NCBI GenBank assembly: GCA_037444075.1
Contig: JBBIND010000043.1
Span: 1 to 35,708 of the forward strand
Origin: JBBIND01 sp037444075
Lineage (GTDB): Bacteria; Acidobacteriota; Terriglobia; Bryobacterales; Bryobacteraceae
Reading direction: 5' to 3'
DNA length: 35,708 bases
Shown here: positions 1 to 8,439 of the stretch, piece after piece
Layout of the letters: each line of letters opens with the position of its first letter
Position numbering within the stretch: position 1 is the first letter of the stretch
Translations under genes and position numbers: made by a program
The notes under the pieces: generated by a model
What the model was told of the DNA's origin: nothing
The model's database searches: none
What the model saw: the letters and a program-made list of their open reading frames with translations, nothing else

Positions 1-2
1 GC

Positions 3-902
3 CGCGACGGTTCTGACAAGTATTGGATGGAACCGTTCGCGCGGATGGGCGAGTTCGCGTTGAAGGCTGCTCCGTATGCGCAGGCAGCCGCTCCCGCGGA
101 AGTGGCCATCGTCCTGCCGCAGTCCTTGCAACTCTCCGTATTCAACAACTATGCACTCGAAGCGCAGCAGACGAGCGTGCGCGTGCTGTACCAATACGCC
201 CGCTCCTGGGGCTACGCTGTCGGCGAATATCAGTTGCGCTTGCTCGGCAAGCCGAAGTTGATCATCCTGCCCTCTCCGTGGGTGCTCCACCGGCAGGCGT
301 GGGAGACGCTGCTCGAAGCCGTCCGCGGCGGCGCTACGCTGCTGACAAGCGGGCGGCTTGATGCCGACGAGCACTTTTTCCCGACCGGCCGCCTGCTGGA
401 CATTGGCCTCCCGTGCATGCCCGGCTTGTTGGCCACCCGCGAAAACCTGGTGCGCTGGCCAGGAGGCTCCGCCCGGCTGACCTATGGCGGAGACAAAACC
501 ACGTACCTCGAAAGGGGAGTACTGCCCGGCGGCGAAACGTTTCGTGAAGTCCAGTTGGGGCAGGGCAGAATCCTCTACTTCTCCATCCCTTTGGAATTAA
601 ACAGCAACCTCGACGCGGTAGGTTCCATTTACCGATATGCTCTGGAGCGGGCGGGGGTACGGCCCGTGTATGCCACGGAGACGGCGGACCCGGGCATGCT
701 GATTGCGCCCACTGTCTGGAACCAGGCGACGCTCTATGTGCTGACTTCGGAGTCGTCAGGCTCAGATCCGGTTGTTTTTCAAGATCTTGCGAGCGGGCGG
801 AAGGTCAGCGTCCCCCTAGCGGCGGGACGGGCCGCCATGGTGCTCATACGGCGCGACGGGGAGGTGGTGGCGGCTTACAACGACCGGCCGGAAAAGCCCT
901 GA
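3..902 (+). CDS. C-terminal part of a glycoside hydrolase, GH42/beta-galactosidase-like (5' end outside window)
   Basis: The reading frame is open from the window edge, so the gene starts upstream and only about 299 C-terminal residues are visible; the first internal ATG at 27 is probably not the start. The visible part resembles the glutamine-amidotransferase-like domain and C-terminal beta domain that follow the catalytic barrel in GH42-type and related glycosidases. It contains a Rossmann-like run (LIILPSPWVL) followed by a strand-rich tail with the segment QGRILYFSIPLEL. No catalytic residues lie in this part, so substrate specificity cannot be judged. It would fit with the pectate lyase and GH50-like enzyme elsewhere in the window as another carbohydrate-active enzyme. 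The family call rests on general fold pattern and could be another multidomain glycosidase. Confidence 0.55.
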   Translation, partial: RDGSDKYWMEPFARMGEFALKAAPYAQAAAPAEVAIVLPQSLQLSVFNNYALEAQQTSVRVLYQYARSWGYAVGEYQLRLLGKPKLIILPSPWVLHRQAWETLLEAVRGGATLLTSGRLDADEHFFPTGRLLDIGLPCMPGLLATRENLVRWPGGSARLTYGGDKTTYLERGVLPGGETFREVQLGQGRILYFSIPLELNSNLDAVGSIYRYALERAGVRPVYATETADPGMLIAPTVWNQATLYVLTSESSGSDPVVFQDLASGRKVSVPLAAGRAAMVLIRRDGEVVAAYNDRPEKP

Positions 903-929
903 GGCCGCCGGCCATCCGTAAAGGACTGC

Positions 930-959
930 TTGACAACCGATTAACTCCAATCCTATCAT
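930..959 (+). promoter_or_regulatory. Sigma70-like promoter of the HU gene
   Basis: TTGACA at 930-935 and TATCAT at 954-959 are separated by 18 bases, a close match to the bacterial housekeeping consensus. Transcription would begin near 966. The ATG at 958, which would give a longer HU protein, lies inside the -10 element, so the promoter also argues for the downstream TTG start at 1030. Confidence 0.7.
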
Positions 960-1029
960 GGGCTTTACGGTGCCTTGCAGGGGTTCCGAGCAGGCGCAAG
1001 AGGGACTGTTCATCCTGGAGGAGGCTGAC

Positions 1030-1296
1030 TTGATAAAACTGGACATCGTCAACGAGGTGGTCAACAAGACCGGTATCACGAAGACCAAGGCCGAAATGGC
1101 TGTGGAGACCGTCTTCGAGAACATGAAACGATCCTTGGGGCAAGGAGAACGTATAGAACTGCGCGGGTTCGGGATCTTCACGGTCAGACCTCGAAAGACA
1201 GGCATCGGGCGCAACCCACGCACGGGCGAGGAGGTCGCCATCCCTCCCGGCAAAGCCGTGCGTTTCAAGCCTGGCAAGGAACTGCAAAGTCTTTAA
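1030..1296 (+). CDS. HU/IHF-family DNA-binding protein
   Basis: Small basic nucleoid protein of 88 residues, the usual length of the HU/IHF family. Such proteins act as dimers that bend and compact DNA. The family signature lies around residues 45-65, with GFGIFTVRPR followed by the beta-arm GRNPRTGEEV, and the C-terminus has the typical VRFKPGKEL. The TTG start at 1030 is chosen because a strong ribosome site, GGAGGAGG at 1017-1024, sits five bases upstream, and because the longer ATG-started version adds 24 residues foreign to the family and overlaps the promoter. The protease gene follows after 15 bases, so the two are probably co-transcribed. Whether it is HU or IHF cannot be decided from sequence alone. 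Confidence 0.93.
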   Translation: MIKLDIVNEVVNKTGITKTKAEMAVETVFENMKRSLGQGERIELRGFGIFTVRPRKTGIGRNPRTGEEVAIPPGKAVRFKPGKELQSL

Positions 1297-1311
1297 CTTC
1301 CATAGAAGTAA

Positions 1312-2289
1312 GTGAGCGGCCCCACCAGCCCCGTCCTCCCCGAGCCTTACGGCGGGACCAATGGGAAGGGGTTGGCTGGCAGGCTCAGAAGCCGCCCTTT
1401 GCTGCGCCGTCCCCGCCTGCTGGCGGGCATCCTCCTGGCAACCACCCTGGTGACCACAACGCTTGTGGGCGCCAGGATGGCCCACAACTTCCAGCGGGAC
1501 CTGCCCGAATTCACCGCCGAGGACTTAGCCTCCATTCTGCCCATGCCCGTGAATCTGGACGGGTTGCTGGCGGGGCTGCCCTTCTCCCTCACGCTGCTGA
1601 CAATCCTGCTGGCGCACGAGTTGGGGCACTACTTCGCCTGCGTTTACTACCGCATCCAGGCCACGCCGCCCTACTTCATCCCCGCACCGTCCCTGGTAGG
1701 CACGTTCGGAGCTTTCATCCGCATCCGGTCACCGATATACAGCCGCCGTGCGCTCTTTGACATCGGCGTGGCGGGTCCATTGGCGGGCTTCCTGGTATTG
1801 CTGCCCGCCATGGCCATTGGCATGGCATTCTCCAAGGTGGTCCCCGGAGCCGCCGAGCGCGGCGAGCTGATGTTCGGGACTCCTCTGCTGCAATGGGTTG
1901 TGCAATCCCTTCTTTTCCCCGGCGCGGCTGCGGGCGATATCTACCTGCATCCCATGGCGCGCGCCGCCTGGGTGGGTTTGCTGGCGACGGCGCTCAACCT
2001 GCTGCCCATTGGGCAGTTGGACGGCGGACACATTCTCTACGCTATGGCCGGACGCTGGCACAAGTGGCTTTCGCGGCTGTTCGTGGCGGCTTTGATCCCG
2101 CTCGGCTTTATATACTCATATAGTTGGCTGGTGTGGGCTGCTTTCCTGCTGCTGTTTGGCATGCGTCATCCCGTGATTTGCGATGTCACCCCGCTCGGCG
2201 CCGGCCGCAGAAAGCTGGCCTGGCTGGCCTGGGCGGTCTTTCTGTTATCGTTCACGCCGGCTCCCGTCCGGCTGCTGGACGGGTTTTGA
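1312..2289 (+). CDS. Site-2-protease-family (M50) integral membrane zinc metalloprotease
   Basis: Multi-pass membrane protein of 325 residues. The zinc-binding HELGH motif is at residues 102-106 inside a hydrophobic segment, and the second metal ligand motif LDGGH begins at residue 236 after NLLPIGQ, the arrangement of intramembrane site-2 proteases. Hydrophobic segments lie near residues 35-55, 85-110, 145-170, 215-250 and 255-310. No PDZ domain is seen, unlike RseP, so it resembles the compact YdjM/EGY-like branch. Such enzymes cleave membrane-embedded substrates such as anti-sigma factors, but the target here is unknown. The start is GTG at 1312, 15 bases after the HU stop, which suggests one transcript with HU; no strong ribosome site is visible. 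Confidence 0.9.
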   Translation: MSGPTSPVLPEPYGGTNGKGLAGRLRSRPLLRRPRLLAGILLATTLVTTTLVGARMAHNFQRDLPEFTAEDLASILPMPVNLDGLLAGLPFSLTLLTILLAHELGHYFACVYYRIQATPPYFIPAPSLVGTFGAFIRIRSPIYSRRALFDIGVAGPLAGFLVLLPAMAIGMAFSKVVPGAAERGELMFGTPLLQWVVQSLLFPGAAAGDIYLHPMARAAWVGLLATALNLLPIGQLDGGHILYAMAGRWHKWLSRLFVAALIPLGFIYSYSWLVWAAFLLLFGMRHPVICDVTPLGAGRRKLAWLAWAVFLLSFTPAPVRLLDGF

Positions 2290-2409
2290 CGGCTGGCCGC
2301 CGGGGAAGCCGCGGTCAAGGGTGGCCGCCGCTCGCCGCCAACTGCCCGTACGTGACGGCCTTGCAGGAGAATTGACAGGACACCAGAGTTCGAGGAAGCG
2401 CCACCCCGA

Positions 2410-3156
2410 ATGAAAATCTCGGCGACCATCATCAGCCTCAACGAAGAGGCCAATATCGCCCGGGCGATCGAGAGCCTGCGCTGCTGCGACGAAATCATTG
2501 TCGTCGACAGCGGCTCCTCGGACAGGACCATGGAGATCGTCTCCAAACTCGGAGCCCGCGTCATCGAAAGCCCCTGGAAGGGGTACGCGGGCCAGAAGAA
2601 CTTGGCCTCGCAGCACGCCGCCAACGACTGGATCTTCTCCATCGATGCCGACGAAGCGGTGAGCGAAGCCCTCGAAGCGGAAATCTGGCAACTGAAGAAG
2701 GCTGGACCGCAGCACGCCGCTTACACCATGCCGCGGCTGGCCCAGTATCTCGGCCGTTGGATCATGCACTCGGGATGGTATCCGGACCGCAAGATACGCC
2801 TGTTTGACCGCCGCCACGCGCGCTGGGTAGGAGACTATGTCCACGAAAGCGTGCAGGCGGACGGCACGGTGGGGCACCTGGAATCGAACCTGCTGCACTT
2901 CACCTGCGATTCGTTGTCGCAGCATCTGAAGACGCTGGATCAGTACACTTCCCTGGCCGCGCAACAACTGGTGGCGCAGGGCGTGCGCATCGGATGGAGG
3001 CGTCTTCTGCTCGATCCGCCGTGGACCTTTGTGCGCACCTACTTCTTCAAGCGCGGTTTCCAGGACGGCGTGGAAGGCCTCGCCATCGCTTACATGGCGG
3101 CGCTCTACAACTTCGTCAAGTACGCCAAAGCCCGCTTTCTGACCCCCAAGCTCTGA
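2410..3156 (+). CDS. Glycosyltransferase family 2, WaaE/KdtX-like
   Basis: A 248-residue GT-A fold transferase. The nucleotide-binding N-terminus reads ATIISLNEEANI, followed by VVDSGSSDRT near residues 36-45 and the metal-binding DADE near residue 78. The C-terminal part has the YFFKRGFQDGVEGL segment shared with the WaaE/KdtX lipopolysaccharide-core glucosyltransferases, whose length it matches. It probably adds a hexose to a lipid-linked or cell-surface glycan on the cytoplasmic side of the membrane. A GAGGAAG ribosome site lies about 12 bases before the ATG. The GT4 gene follows after 7 bases and prepilin peptidase after that, so the three probably form an operon. The exact acceptor cannot be told from the sequence. 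Confidence 0.9.
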   Translation: MKISATIISLNEEANIARAIESLRCCDEIIVVDSGSSDRTMEIVSKLGARVIESPWKGYAGQKNLASQHAANDWIFSIDADEAVSEALEAEIWQLKKAGPQHAAYTMPRLAQYLGRWIMHSGWYPDRKIRLFDRRHARWVGDYVHESVQADGTVGHLESNLLHFTCDSLSQHLKTLDQYTSLAAQQLVAQGVRIGWRRLLLDPPWTFVRTYFFKRGFQDGVEGLAIAYMAALYNFVKYAKARFLTPKL

Positions 3157-3163
3157 ACCGTCC

Positions 3164-4054
3164 ATGCGTATCTTGCACATCGACACAGGCAGGCAGATGC
3201 GCGGCGGGCAGTGGCAGGTCCTGTTCCTGTTGCGGGGCCTGGCGCGGCGCGGCTATGAATCCCGGCTGCTGTCGCCGGAAGGCTCGCCTCTGTTTCAGGC
3301 GGCGCGGTCCGAAGGCCTGGACGCGCGCCCGCTCGGTTGGCTGGAACTGTGGCGGCAGGCGCGTCGCGCGGACATCACGCACGCGCACGACGCGCGCGCG
3401 CACACCCTGGCGGCGCTCGTGCGTGCGCCGCGGCTGGTCGTGTCCCGCCGGGTGGCTTTCCCCGTGCGCCGCTCCGTTGCTTCACTCTGGAAATACCGTC
3501 AGGCGGCGCTGTACCTGCCTGTCTCCGGTTACGTTCGCGGCAAGCTCCTCGAGGCTGGAGTACCGGCTGAGAAAACGATCGTGGTCTACGACGGCGCTCC
3601 CCCGCTCGAGATGTCTGGCCCCGGCGCCGAGGTGATTGCTCCGGCGAGCGACGACCCCATGAAGGGCAGCGCGCTGGTGCGCGAAGCCGCAGCGTTGGCC
3701 GGCGTCGAGGTCCGCTTCAGTTCCGGTCTCGCCAGGGACTTGATGAACGCGAAACTGTTCATTTATCTGACTAAAGAGGAAGGTCTGGGTTCCGGCATTC
3801 TTATGGCCATGTCCGCGGGCGTGCCCGTGGTGGCGAGCCGAGTGGGCGGTATCCCTGAGTTGATAGAGGATGGCGTCACCGGGCTGCTCACGGAAAACTC
3901 GCCCCATCTCGTCGCGGCGTGCATGCGGAGGCTGCTCGACAACCCCGAACTGTCTGCCGCTCTCGCCCGCAACGCGCGCCTCCGAGTGAACGAGCGGTTT
4001 CTGGTGGACCACATGGTGGAGGCGACTCTGGCTGCTTACGGGAAGGTGTTTTGA
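3164..4054 (+). CDS. Glycosyltransferase family 4 (GT-B), compact, with altered EX7E motif
   Basis: A 296-residue protein with the GT-B two-domain pattern. The N-terminus (MRILHIDTGRQMRGGQWQV) is typical of GT4 enzymes that bind an acceptor, and the C-terminal nucleotide-sugar domain has GVPVVASRVGGIPELIEDGVTGLL. It is shorter than the usual 360-400 residues; the linker and start of the second domain are trimmed. The usual acidic EX7E pair is incomplete: Glu206 is present but the position of the second Glu is Met214 (GILMAM instead of LEAM). The stop TGA shares its last base with the ATG of the prepilin peptidase, so translation is probably coupled. It likely works with the upstream GT2 on a surface glycan. 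Confidence 0.87.
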   Translation: MRILHIDTGRQMRGGQWQVLFLLRGLARRGYESRLLSPEGSPLFQAARSEGLDARPLGWLELWRQARRADITHAHDARAHTLAALVRAPRLVVSRRVAFPVRRSVASLWKYRQAALYLPVSGYVRGKLLEAGVPAEKTIVVYDGAPPLEMSGPGAEVIAPASDDPMKGSALVREAAALAGVEVRFSSGLARDLMNAKLFIYLTKEEGLGSGILMAMSAGVPVVASRVGGIPELIEDGVTGLLTENSPHLVAACMRRLLDNPELSAALARNARLRVNERFLVDHMVEATLAAYGKVF

Positions 4055-4833
4055 TGGTTGAACTGTTGGCCTTTTTGGCGGGACTCCTGGTGGGCAGCTT
4101 TCTGAACGTCTGTGTCCACCGTCTGCCGCGTGACCTTTCGGTGGTCCGCCCGCGGTCGTTCTGCCCGGCTTGCGCCCGAACCGTCGCCTGGTACGACAAC
4201 ATCCCGCTCGTCAGCTTTCTCCTGCTGAAAGGGTGCTGCCGTTATTGCGGCGCGCGTATCGGCTGGCGCTATCCGGTGGTGGAACTGTTGACGGCGCTCG
4301 TGTTCCTGCTCGCGGTCTTTCAGCATGGCGCGGGATTGCAGGCGGCGAAGCTGGCGGTTTTCGGAGCCCTGCTCGTCGGGCTCGTCTTCGCGGACATCGA
4401 AACACGCATCCTGCCGGACGAGATGACTCTCGGCGGATTGGTGGCGGGTGTGGTGTTGAGCGCGTATGTCCCCCTGCACGCGGGGCTGCTCCATATCTTC
4501 TTCCCAGACTGGGGGCCACGCATTCTCTCGGTGGCCGAATCCGTTCTGGGCGCCGGTGTGAGCAGTTTCGCGCTCTGGGGCGTGGGCGCGCTTTACTTCA
4601 AGATCCGCGGGCGGGAAGGGCTCGGCTTCGGCGACGTGAAGATGGTGGCCATGATTGGCGCTTTTCTGGGGCTGCACGGAGCGCTGCTGACCATCATGCT
4701 GGGTTCGCTCGCCGGTTCGGTGCTCGGGTTAGCCTACATCCTCGCCACGCGCAAAGCGGTCTCCACTTACGAATTGCCTTTCGGCAGCTTCCTCGGCGCC
4801 GCGGCTCTGTTCATCGCCTTCTGGCGCGGGTAA
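4054..4833 (+). CDS. pilD: Type IV prepilin peptidase / N-methyltransferase (PilD family)
   Basis: A bifunctional inner-membrane aspartic protease that cuts the leader of type IV pilins and type II secretion pseudopilins and methylates the new N-terminus. The 259-residue protein has the N-terminal zinc site with two Cys pairs (CPAC near residue 34 and CRYC near residue 60). The two catalytic aspartates lie in FADIETRILPDE and GFGDVKM. About seven hydrophobic segments follow. The ATG at 4054 is chosen because it gives the family's N-terminus (MVELLAFLAGLLVGSFLNV) and overlaps the GT4 stop by one base; a longer version would run inside the GT4 gene. No pilin or secretion genes are in the window, so its partners must be encoded elsewhere. 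Confidence 0.95.
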   Translation: MVELLAFLAGLLVGSFLNVCVHRLPRDLSVVRPRSFCPACARTVAWYDNIPLVSFLLLKGCCRYCGARIGWRYPVVELLTALVFLLAVFQHGAGLQAAKLAVFGALLVGLVFADIETRILPDEMTLGGLVAGVVLSAYVPLHAGLLHIFFPDWGPRILSVAESVLGAGVSSFALWGVGALYFKIRGREGLGFGDVKMVAMIGAFLGLHGALLTIMLGSLAGSVLGLAYILATRKAVSTYELPFGSFLGAAALFIAFWRG

Positions 4834-4863
4834 GCGCGTCTTAGCAGGCCCGGCAGGGGCGGG

Positions 4864-6036
4864 TTAGCGGTGCGTAGCGGCTTCGGCGGAGCGCGCTTCC
4901 GGTGTAGGACGGCGAGGGAGCGTGCGAGCAGGCGCCGTGGTGATCGCTCTCAAAAGCTCCACGTAACGCTGAGCACAGTATGTCAAGGCGTGGTAGCGCC
5001 GTACGTGTTCGCGCGCGCGCTGCCCGATGTGATGCAGGGCGCCGGGTGTGCGGGCCAGCATCACCATGTAAGCCGCCAGCATCTCGCACTCTGCCGGACC
5101 CGAATCCACCTTCAGGCAAGCGGGCTCCGGGAAGCGCGCATTCTCAGCGCTTCGTGTCAGTATCACCGGCTTGCCCAAACCCATCAGCCGGATGGCGATG
5201 CCGGAAGTTTCGCCTGCCGCCGGGTAGCGCAGGTTGATGCAGGCATCCACCGCCTGCGCATGGACAGCCCACTTACTTTCGGGCAGGAAACCACGGCAGA
5301 TCACTCCTTCCTGCGCGAGCATGGGCCGCACCGCGCGTTCGAGATCAGCCGACGCAAACGAGCCGGCTACCAGCAGGAAGACTCCCGGTGTTTCGGCTCG
5401 GACGCGGGCGAAGGCTGCCAACACGGAACTGAGACGCTTGGTTTCCCGCAGATGGCCGAACACGCCGAATAGCAGGCCGCTCGGGCGGAGGCCGAGGCTC
5501 GCCCGGAGATGTTCCACCTCCCGGCCGGATGCCTCCGCCTGATCAGGATAGAAGTGCGGAATCTCTGCAATGCGTGCTCCCGGTGCGTGAAACCGCACGG
5601 CTTCAGCGGCGGCGGGGTTATGGACCACCACTGCCAAGGATGTTTCGGCTGTGCGCCGGAGCATGGGATAGCCGAAATAACGGGGGTCCAGCGCCGAGCG
5701 CGCCCGTTCCCGCCAGAGTTGTTCCGCCAGCGGGCGATGCCATTCGCCGTAGTTGTAGACAAACTCTTCTATGTACTCCTGCCGGGACAAAGCGCCAAGA
5801 AAGAAGTGCTGTAACACCGCGTCGTGTAACACCACCACACCGGGTTGACTCAGCGCGTCGAAATAGATCTCGCGGTGTAACTCGTTGTTACCAAGATGAT
5901 ATAAGTGAATGTCCGGACCGTTCGGGTTGCCTGCTTCAACCCCCGGGAAGCCGGCGAGCGCCTTCAGCAGGCCGGCGGCGTAATCCGCCACGCCCGTGCG
6001 CGCCGGAGGCAGGGGCGCGTGGAAGGCTATCTTCAC
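4864..6036 (-). CDS. Glycosyltransferase family 4 (GT-B)
   Basis: A 390-residue GT4-type transferase. The N-terminus MKIAFHAPLPPARTGVADY is typical of GT4 enzymes of glycan assembly, and the nucleotide-sugar site reads LLFGVFGHLRETKRL and INLRYPAAGETSGIAIRLMGLGKPV near residues 200-300. The AGETSG-RLMGLG form carries the acidic residue of the donor site. The start is GTG at 6036 and its GTGA overlaps the TGA stop of the YggS gene by four bases, so the two are translationally coupled. The gene converges on the prepilin peptidase, with only 30 bases between the stops. The C-terminal 20 residues are Arg/Ala-rich and probably disordered. Its sugar donor and acceptor are unknown. Confidence 0.9.
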   Translation of the reverse strand: MKIAFHAPLPPARTGVADYAAGLLKALAGFPGVEAGNPNGPDIHLYHLGNNELHREIYFDALSQPGVVVLHDAVLQHFFLGALSRQEYIEEFVYNYGEWHRPLAEQLWRERARSALDPRYFGYPMLRRTAETSLAVVVHNPAAAEAVRFHAPGARIAEIPHFYPDQAEASGREVEHLRASLGLRPSGLLFGVFGHLRETKRLSSVLAAFARVRAETPGVFLLVAGSFASADLERAVRPMLAQEGVICRGFLPESKWAVHAQAVDACINLRYPAAGETSGIAIRLMGLGKPVILTRSAENARFPEPACLKVDSGPAECEMLAAYMVMLARTPGALHHIGQRAREHVRRYHALTYCAQRYVELLRAITTAPARTLPRRPTPEARSAEAATHR

Positions 6037-6698
6037 TCCTGCGGCCTCTGTCCGAACAGGACCGTGCCCAGCCGTATGTGGGTAGCGCCCTCCGCAATGG
6101 CGACCTCAAAGTCCTGCGACATGCCCATTGACAGGTTCTGAAGCCCGTGAAGCTCAGCGAGTTTCCGCAGGCGCTGAAAGTAAGGCCGGGATGTCTCGGC
6201 GTCGTCAGACCACGGCGGCATCGTCATCAAACCCGTCAGATCGAGATGGGGGCAGCCGCGAACGGCTTCAATCAGTTCTGGCAGATCCTCCGGCGCCGCG
6301 CCAGTCTTGGCCTGTTCAGGAGAGAGCTTTACTTCCAGCATCACTTCCAGGCGGCCGGCGTGTTCATTCAGCTTGCGCGCCAGGCGGGGAGAATCCACGG
6401 TCTGAATGACGTGAAACAAAGAGGCTGCGCGTTTGGCTTTATTGGACTGCAAATGCCCGATCATGTGAAACCGCGCCTCGGGCAATCCGCCGGTTTCGCT
6501 TAGTTTCCCTTCGAATTCCTGAACGTAGTTCTCGCCAAAGTCCCTGAGGCCGGCTTCGTAAGCTTCCTCCAACACCTGCGCCGGGAAGGTCTTGGTGACA
6601 GCCATTAAAGTCAGCTGGTCCCTCCGCCTGGCGGCCGCGCGTAGTGCCCTCGCAATGCGTTCCTCGATGTCTTCCAGATTGCTCTGAAGTGGACTCAT
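6033..6698 (-). CDS. YggS/PLPBP-family pyridoxal-phosphate-binding protein
   Basis: A 221-residue single-domain TIM-barrel protein of the PLP homeostasis family (YggS/YlmE/PROSC). The PLP lysine is expected at Lys36 in LMAVTKTFP. The conserved FGENYVQEF, HMIGHLQSNKAK, LTGLMTMPP, LSMGMSQDFEVAI and IRLGTVLFG segments are all present in the right order. Members have no known catalytic activity and buffer PLP levels, affecting amino-acid and vitamin B6 metabolism. In many bacteria the gene lies near division or pilus genes; here it overlaps a GT4 gene by four bases. The ATG at 6698 is preceded by TATATGGG, with no clear ribosome site, and TACCAT lies a few bases further upstream, so the message may have a very short leader. 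Confidence 0.96.
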   Translation of the reverse strand: MSPLQSNLEDIEERIARALRAAARRRDQLTLMAVTKTFPAQVLEEAYEAGLRDFGENYVQEFEGKLSETGGLPEARFHMIGHLQSNKAKRAASLFHVIQTVDSPRLARKLNEHAGRLEVMLEVKLSPEQAKTGAAPEDLPELIEAVRGCPHLDLTGLMTMPPWSDDAETSRPYFQRLRKLAELHGLQNLSMGMSQDFEVAIAEGATHIRLGTVLFGQRPQE

Positions 6699-6752
6699 CC
6701 CATATACATGGTAGCGGGGCGCACCGGGGAAGCGTGGCCCGCTAACAGCGTG

Positions 6753-8120
6753 TCACTCGGGACAGACCAGGGGGACGGGCTCGGCCGGCGCCGGCACGGC
6801 CAGTTCGTTCAGGTACATTTCCAGATGCGTGTATCCGGTGGAATGGAGTTGGGCGCCGTCGGCGGGGTCCAGCGGGTTCAGTCCGCGGGCTATTTCCCAC
6901 GAGTCGGGCATGCCGTCGTTGTCGGTGTCCTGAGGAACAATACCTGTGCGGTACAGCGGGTAGCCGCCCACATCTTCCTGTGAATCGATGATGCGGCCCA
7001 GGCTGCAACGCATGTGAAGGATCAGGCGAGCGTCGACCGGGTCACGCACGGGCACTGTGGCGCCGGCTCGGGCGAACACGCTCATGTAGGCGTCGTTAGC
7101 GTGCGTGGTGACGACCGCGGGAGCGTCAAAAGGCTTGTCGACCAAGGTGATCAGGGGCGCGCCCGCCGCGGTGGCGACACGGTCAAACATGCGCGCGTTG
7201 TCGTGCGTCAGGTCATCGCGCTGTTCCATGATGTTGTCGGCGATGTAGAAGCGCGTCAGGCCCGTGTTGGTCGAACTCACGGAAATGGGCGCGCGGCTCA
7301 GGCGGCTGTTGAAGCCCGGCTTGATGAAGTTGCCGACGTAGTTGACGTTGATGGTCCCGTCCACGGTGCCCGTGCAGTAGCTCCCGTAGTTGTACATCAC
7401 GTTGTTGCGGATATCGAGGGTGGGCCAGGGCGGCGCGCCGTAGTTGTCGCCCGGCCTGGGGCTGCGCCCGTTGTGGTGCGCCCAGAGGTTATGGTGCATC
7501 GTCACGCCGCCGGTGGCGCGGACGAGAGAGCCATATCCGTGCGGACCCTTCGAGTGGACGCTGTTGTGGAGGCTCTCGGAGATGATGCACCACTGCACGG
7601 TGACGTCGGCGATATCGCCGCTGGGCGAAAGCGTCTCGTCCGTGGCCCAGCTGACCGAGCAGTGGTCCAGGATCACGCGGCGGCTGCCGTTGGAGACGCT
7701 GATGCCGTCATTCTCCGCGCGCGCAATATCACCGGGCCGCACCCGCAGGTGGCGCACGATGACATCCTGCGTGGCGATGTTCAAGCCATAGCCGCGCAGG
7801 CAGACCCCGTCGCCGGGCGCGGTTTGGCCCGCAATGGTGAGGAACGGCTGGCGGATCGTCACCGTCGACCTCAAGTCAATGACTCCCGCCACCCGGAAGA
7901 TGACTAGGCGCGGCCCCGTGGCCGTGACGGCTTCCCGAAAGCTGCCGGGGCCGGAATCGTTCAGATTGGTTACGAACACCACGCGGCCGCCCCGGCCGCC
8001 CTTCGCCATGGCTCCGAAGCCTTCCGCTCCTGGGAAAGCAGGCACTTGGCCGGAAGCCGGCAGCGCCGTCAGCAGCCCGATCAGCGCTGCGGGAATCCAA
8101 CTCCTCAGCGAACAACACAT
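6753..8120 (-). CDS. Secreted pectate lyase-like protein with C-terminal calcium-binding type 3 repeat
   Basis: A 455-residue exported protein with a right-handed parallel beta-helix, as in polysaccharide lyase family 1. The start at 8120 gives a signal peptide (SWIPAALIGLLTALPASGQ). The mature part opens with FPGAEGFGAMAKGGRGG, typical of PL1-like lyases of acidobacteria and planctomycetes. Helix rungs follow, with VILDHCSVSWATDE, LHNSVHSKGPHGYGSL and NLWAHHNGRSPRPG. Near the C-terminus DTDNDGMPDSWEIARGLNP is a thrombospondin type 3-like calcium motif. It would cleave pectin or related polyuronides outside the cytoplasm by beta-elimination. An extended frame upstream to 8327 overlaps the membrane-protein gene and is rejected. 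No strong ribosome site precedes the ATG. Confidence 0.88.
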   Translation of the reverse strand: MCCSLRSWIPAALIGLLTALPASGQVPAFPGAEGFGAMAKGGRGGRVVFVTNLNDSGPGSFREAVTATGPRLVIFRVAGVIDLRSTVTIRQPFLTIAGQTAPGDGVCLRGYGLNIATQDVIVRHLRVRPGDIARAENDGISVSNGSRRVILDHCSVSWATDETLSPSGDIADVTVQWCIISESLHNSVHSKGPHGYGSLVRATGGVTMHHNLWAHHNGRSPRPGDNYGAPPWPTLDIRNNVMYNYGSYCTGTVDGTINVNYVGNFIKPGFNSRLSRAPISVSSTNTGLTRFYIADNIMEQRDDLTHDNARMFDRVATAAGAPLITLVDKPFDAPAVVTTHANDAYMSVFARAGATVPVRDPVDARLILHMRCSLGRIIDSQEDVGGYPLYRTGIVPQDTDNDGMPDSWEIARGLNPLDPADGAQLHSTGYTHLEMYLNELAVPAPAEPVPLVCPE

Positions 8121-8160
8121 GAAATTACTCAACGGCTGGAGAGCCCGGCCCGTTACCTCC

Positions 8161-8439
8161 TCAACTCGTCTCGCTGGATGTTGGAGGGGCCGGGGCCTTC
8201 TTCTTTCTGAAGCAGGGCGCCGCCACGGCCCAGATGAAAAGGAAGAAGAAGACGCTTCCGACGACGAGGTCCGTGCGGGGTCCTTGCCACTCCGCCGGCG
8301 GCGGCACCAACCCGACCACCAGCGCAATCAGCAACGCCATGATGTGCCAATACCAAGCCTTTGCCCTGAAGATCCACAAGATCGCCAACGCCAGCAAAGC
8401 CGAAGCGAGATAAGCGCCTAGTGTCCAGCTACCCGACAT
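8161..8439 (-). CDS. Small membrane protein, three hydrophobic segments
   Basis: A 92-residue protein I do not recognise. Hydrophobic stretches lie at about residues 8-25 (LGAYLASALLALAILWIF), 33-47 and 60-75 (VVGSVFFFLFIWAVAAPC), and the tail is basic then Pro/Ser-rich (FRKKKAPAPPTSSETS), so a cytoplasmic C-terminus is likely. The ATG at 8439 is chosen over an upstream TTG at 8457 because GGAGG lies six bases before it. It lies 40 bases upstream of the pectate lyase on the same strand and may be co-transcribed, but the sequence gives no functional link. Confidence 0.65.
   Translation of the reverse strand: MSGSWTLGAYLASALLALAILWIFRAKAWYWHIMALLIALVVGLVPPPAEWQGPRTDLVVGSVFFFLFIWAVAAPCFRKKKAPAPPTSSETS

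Noticed and set aside
8121..8327. N-terminal extension of the pectate lyase frame
   Set aside because: It is Arg/Ser-rich, overlaps the membrane-protein gene, and a signal peptide begins at 8120.
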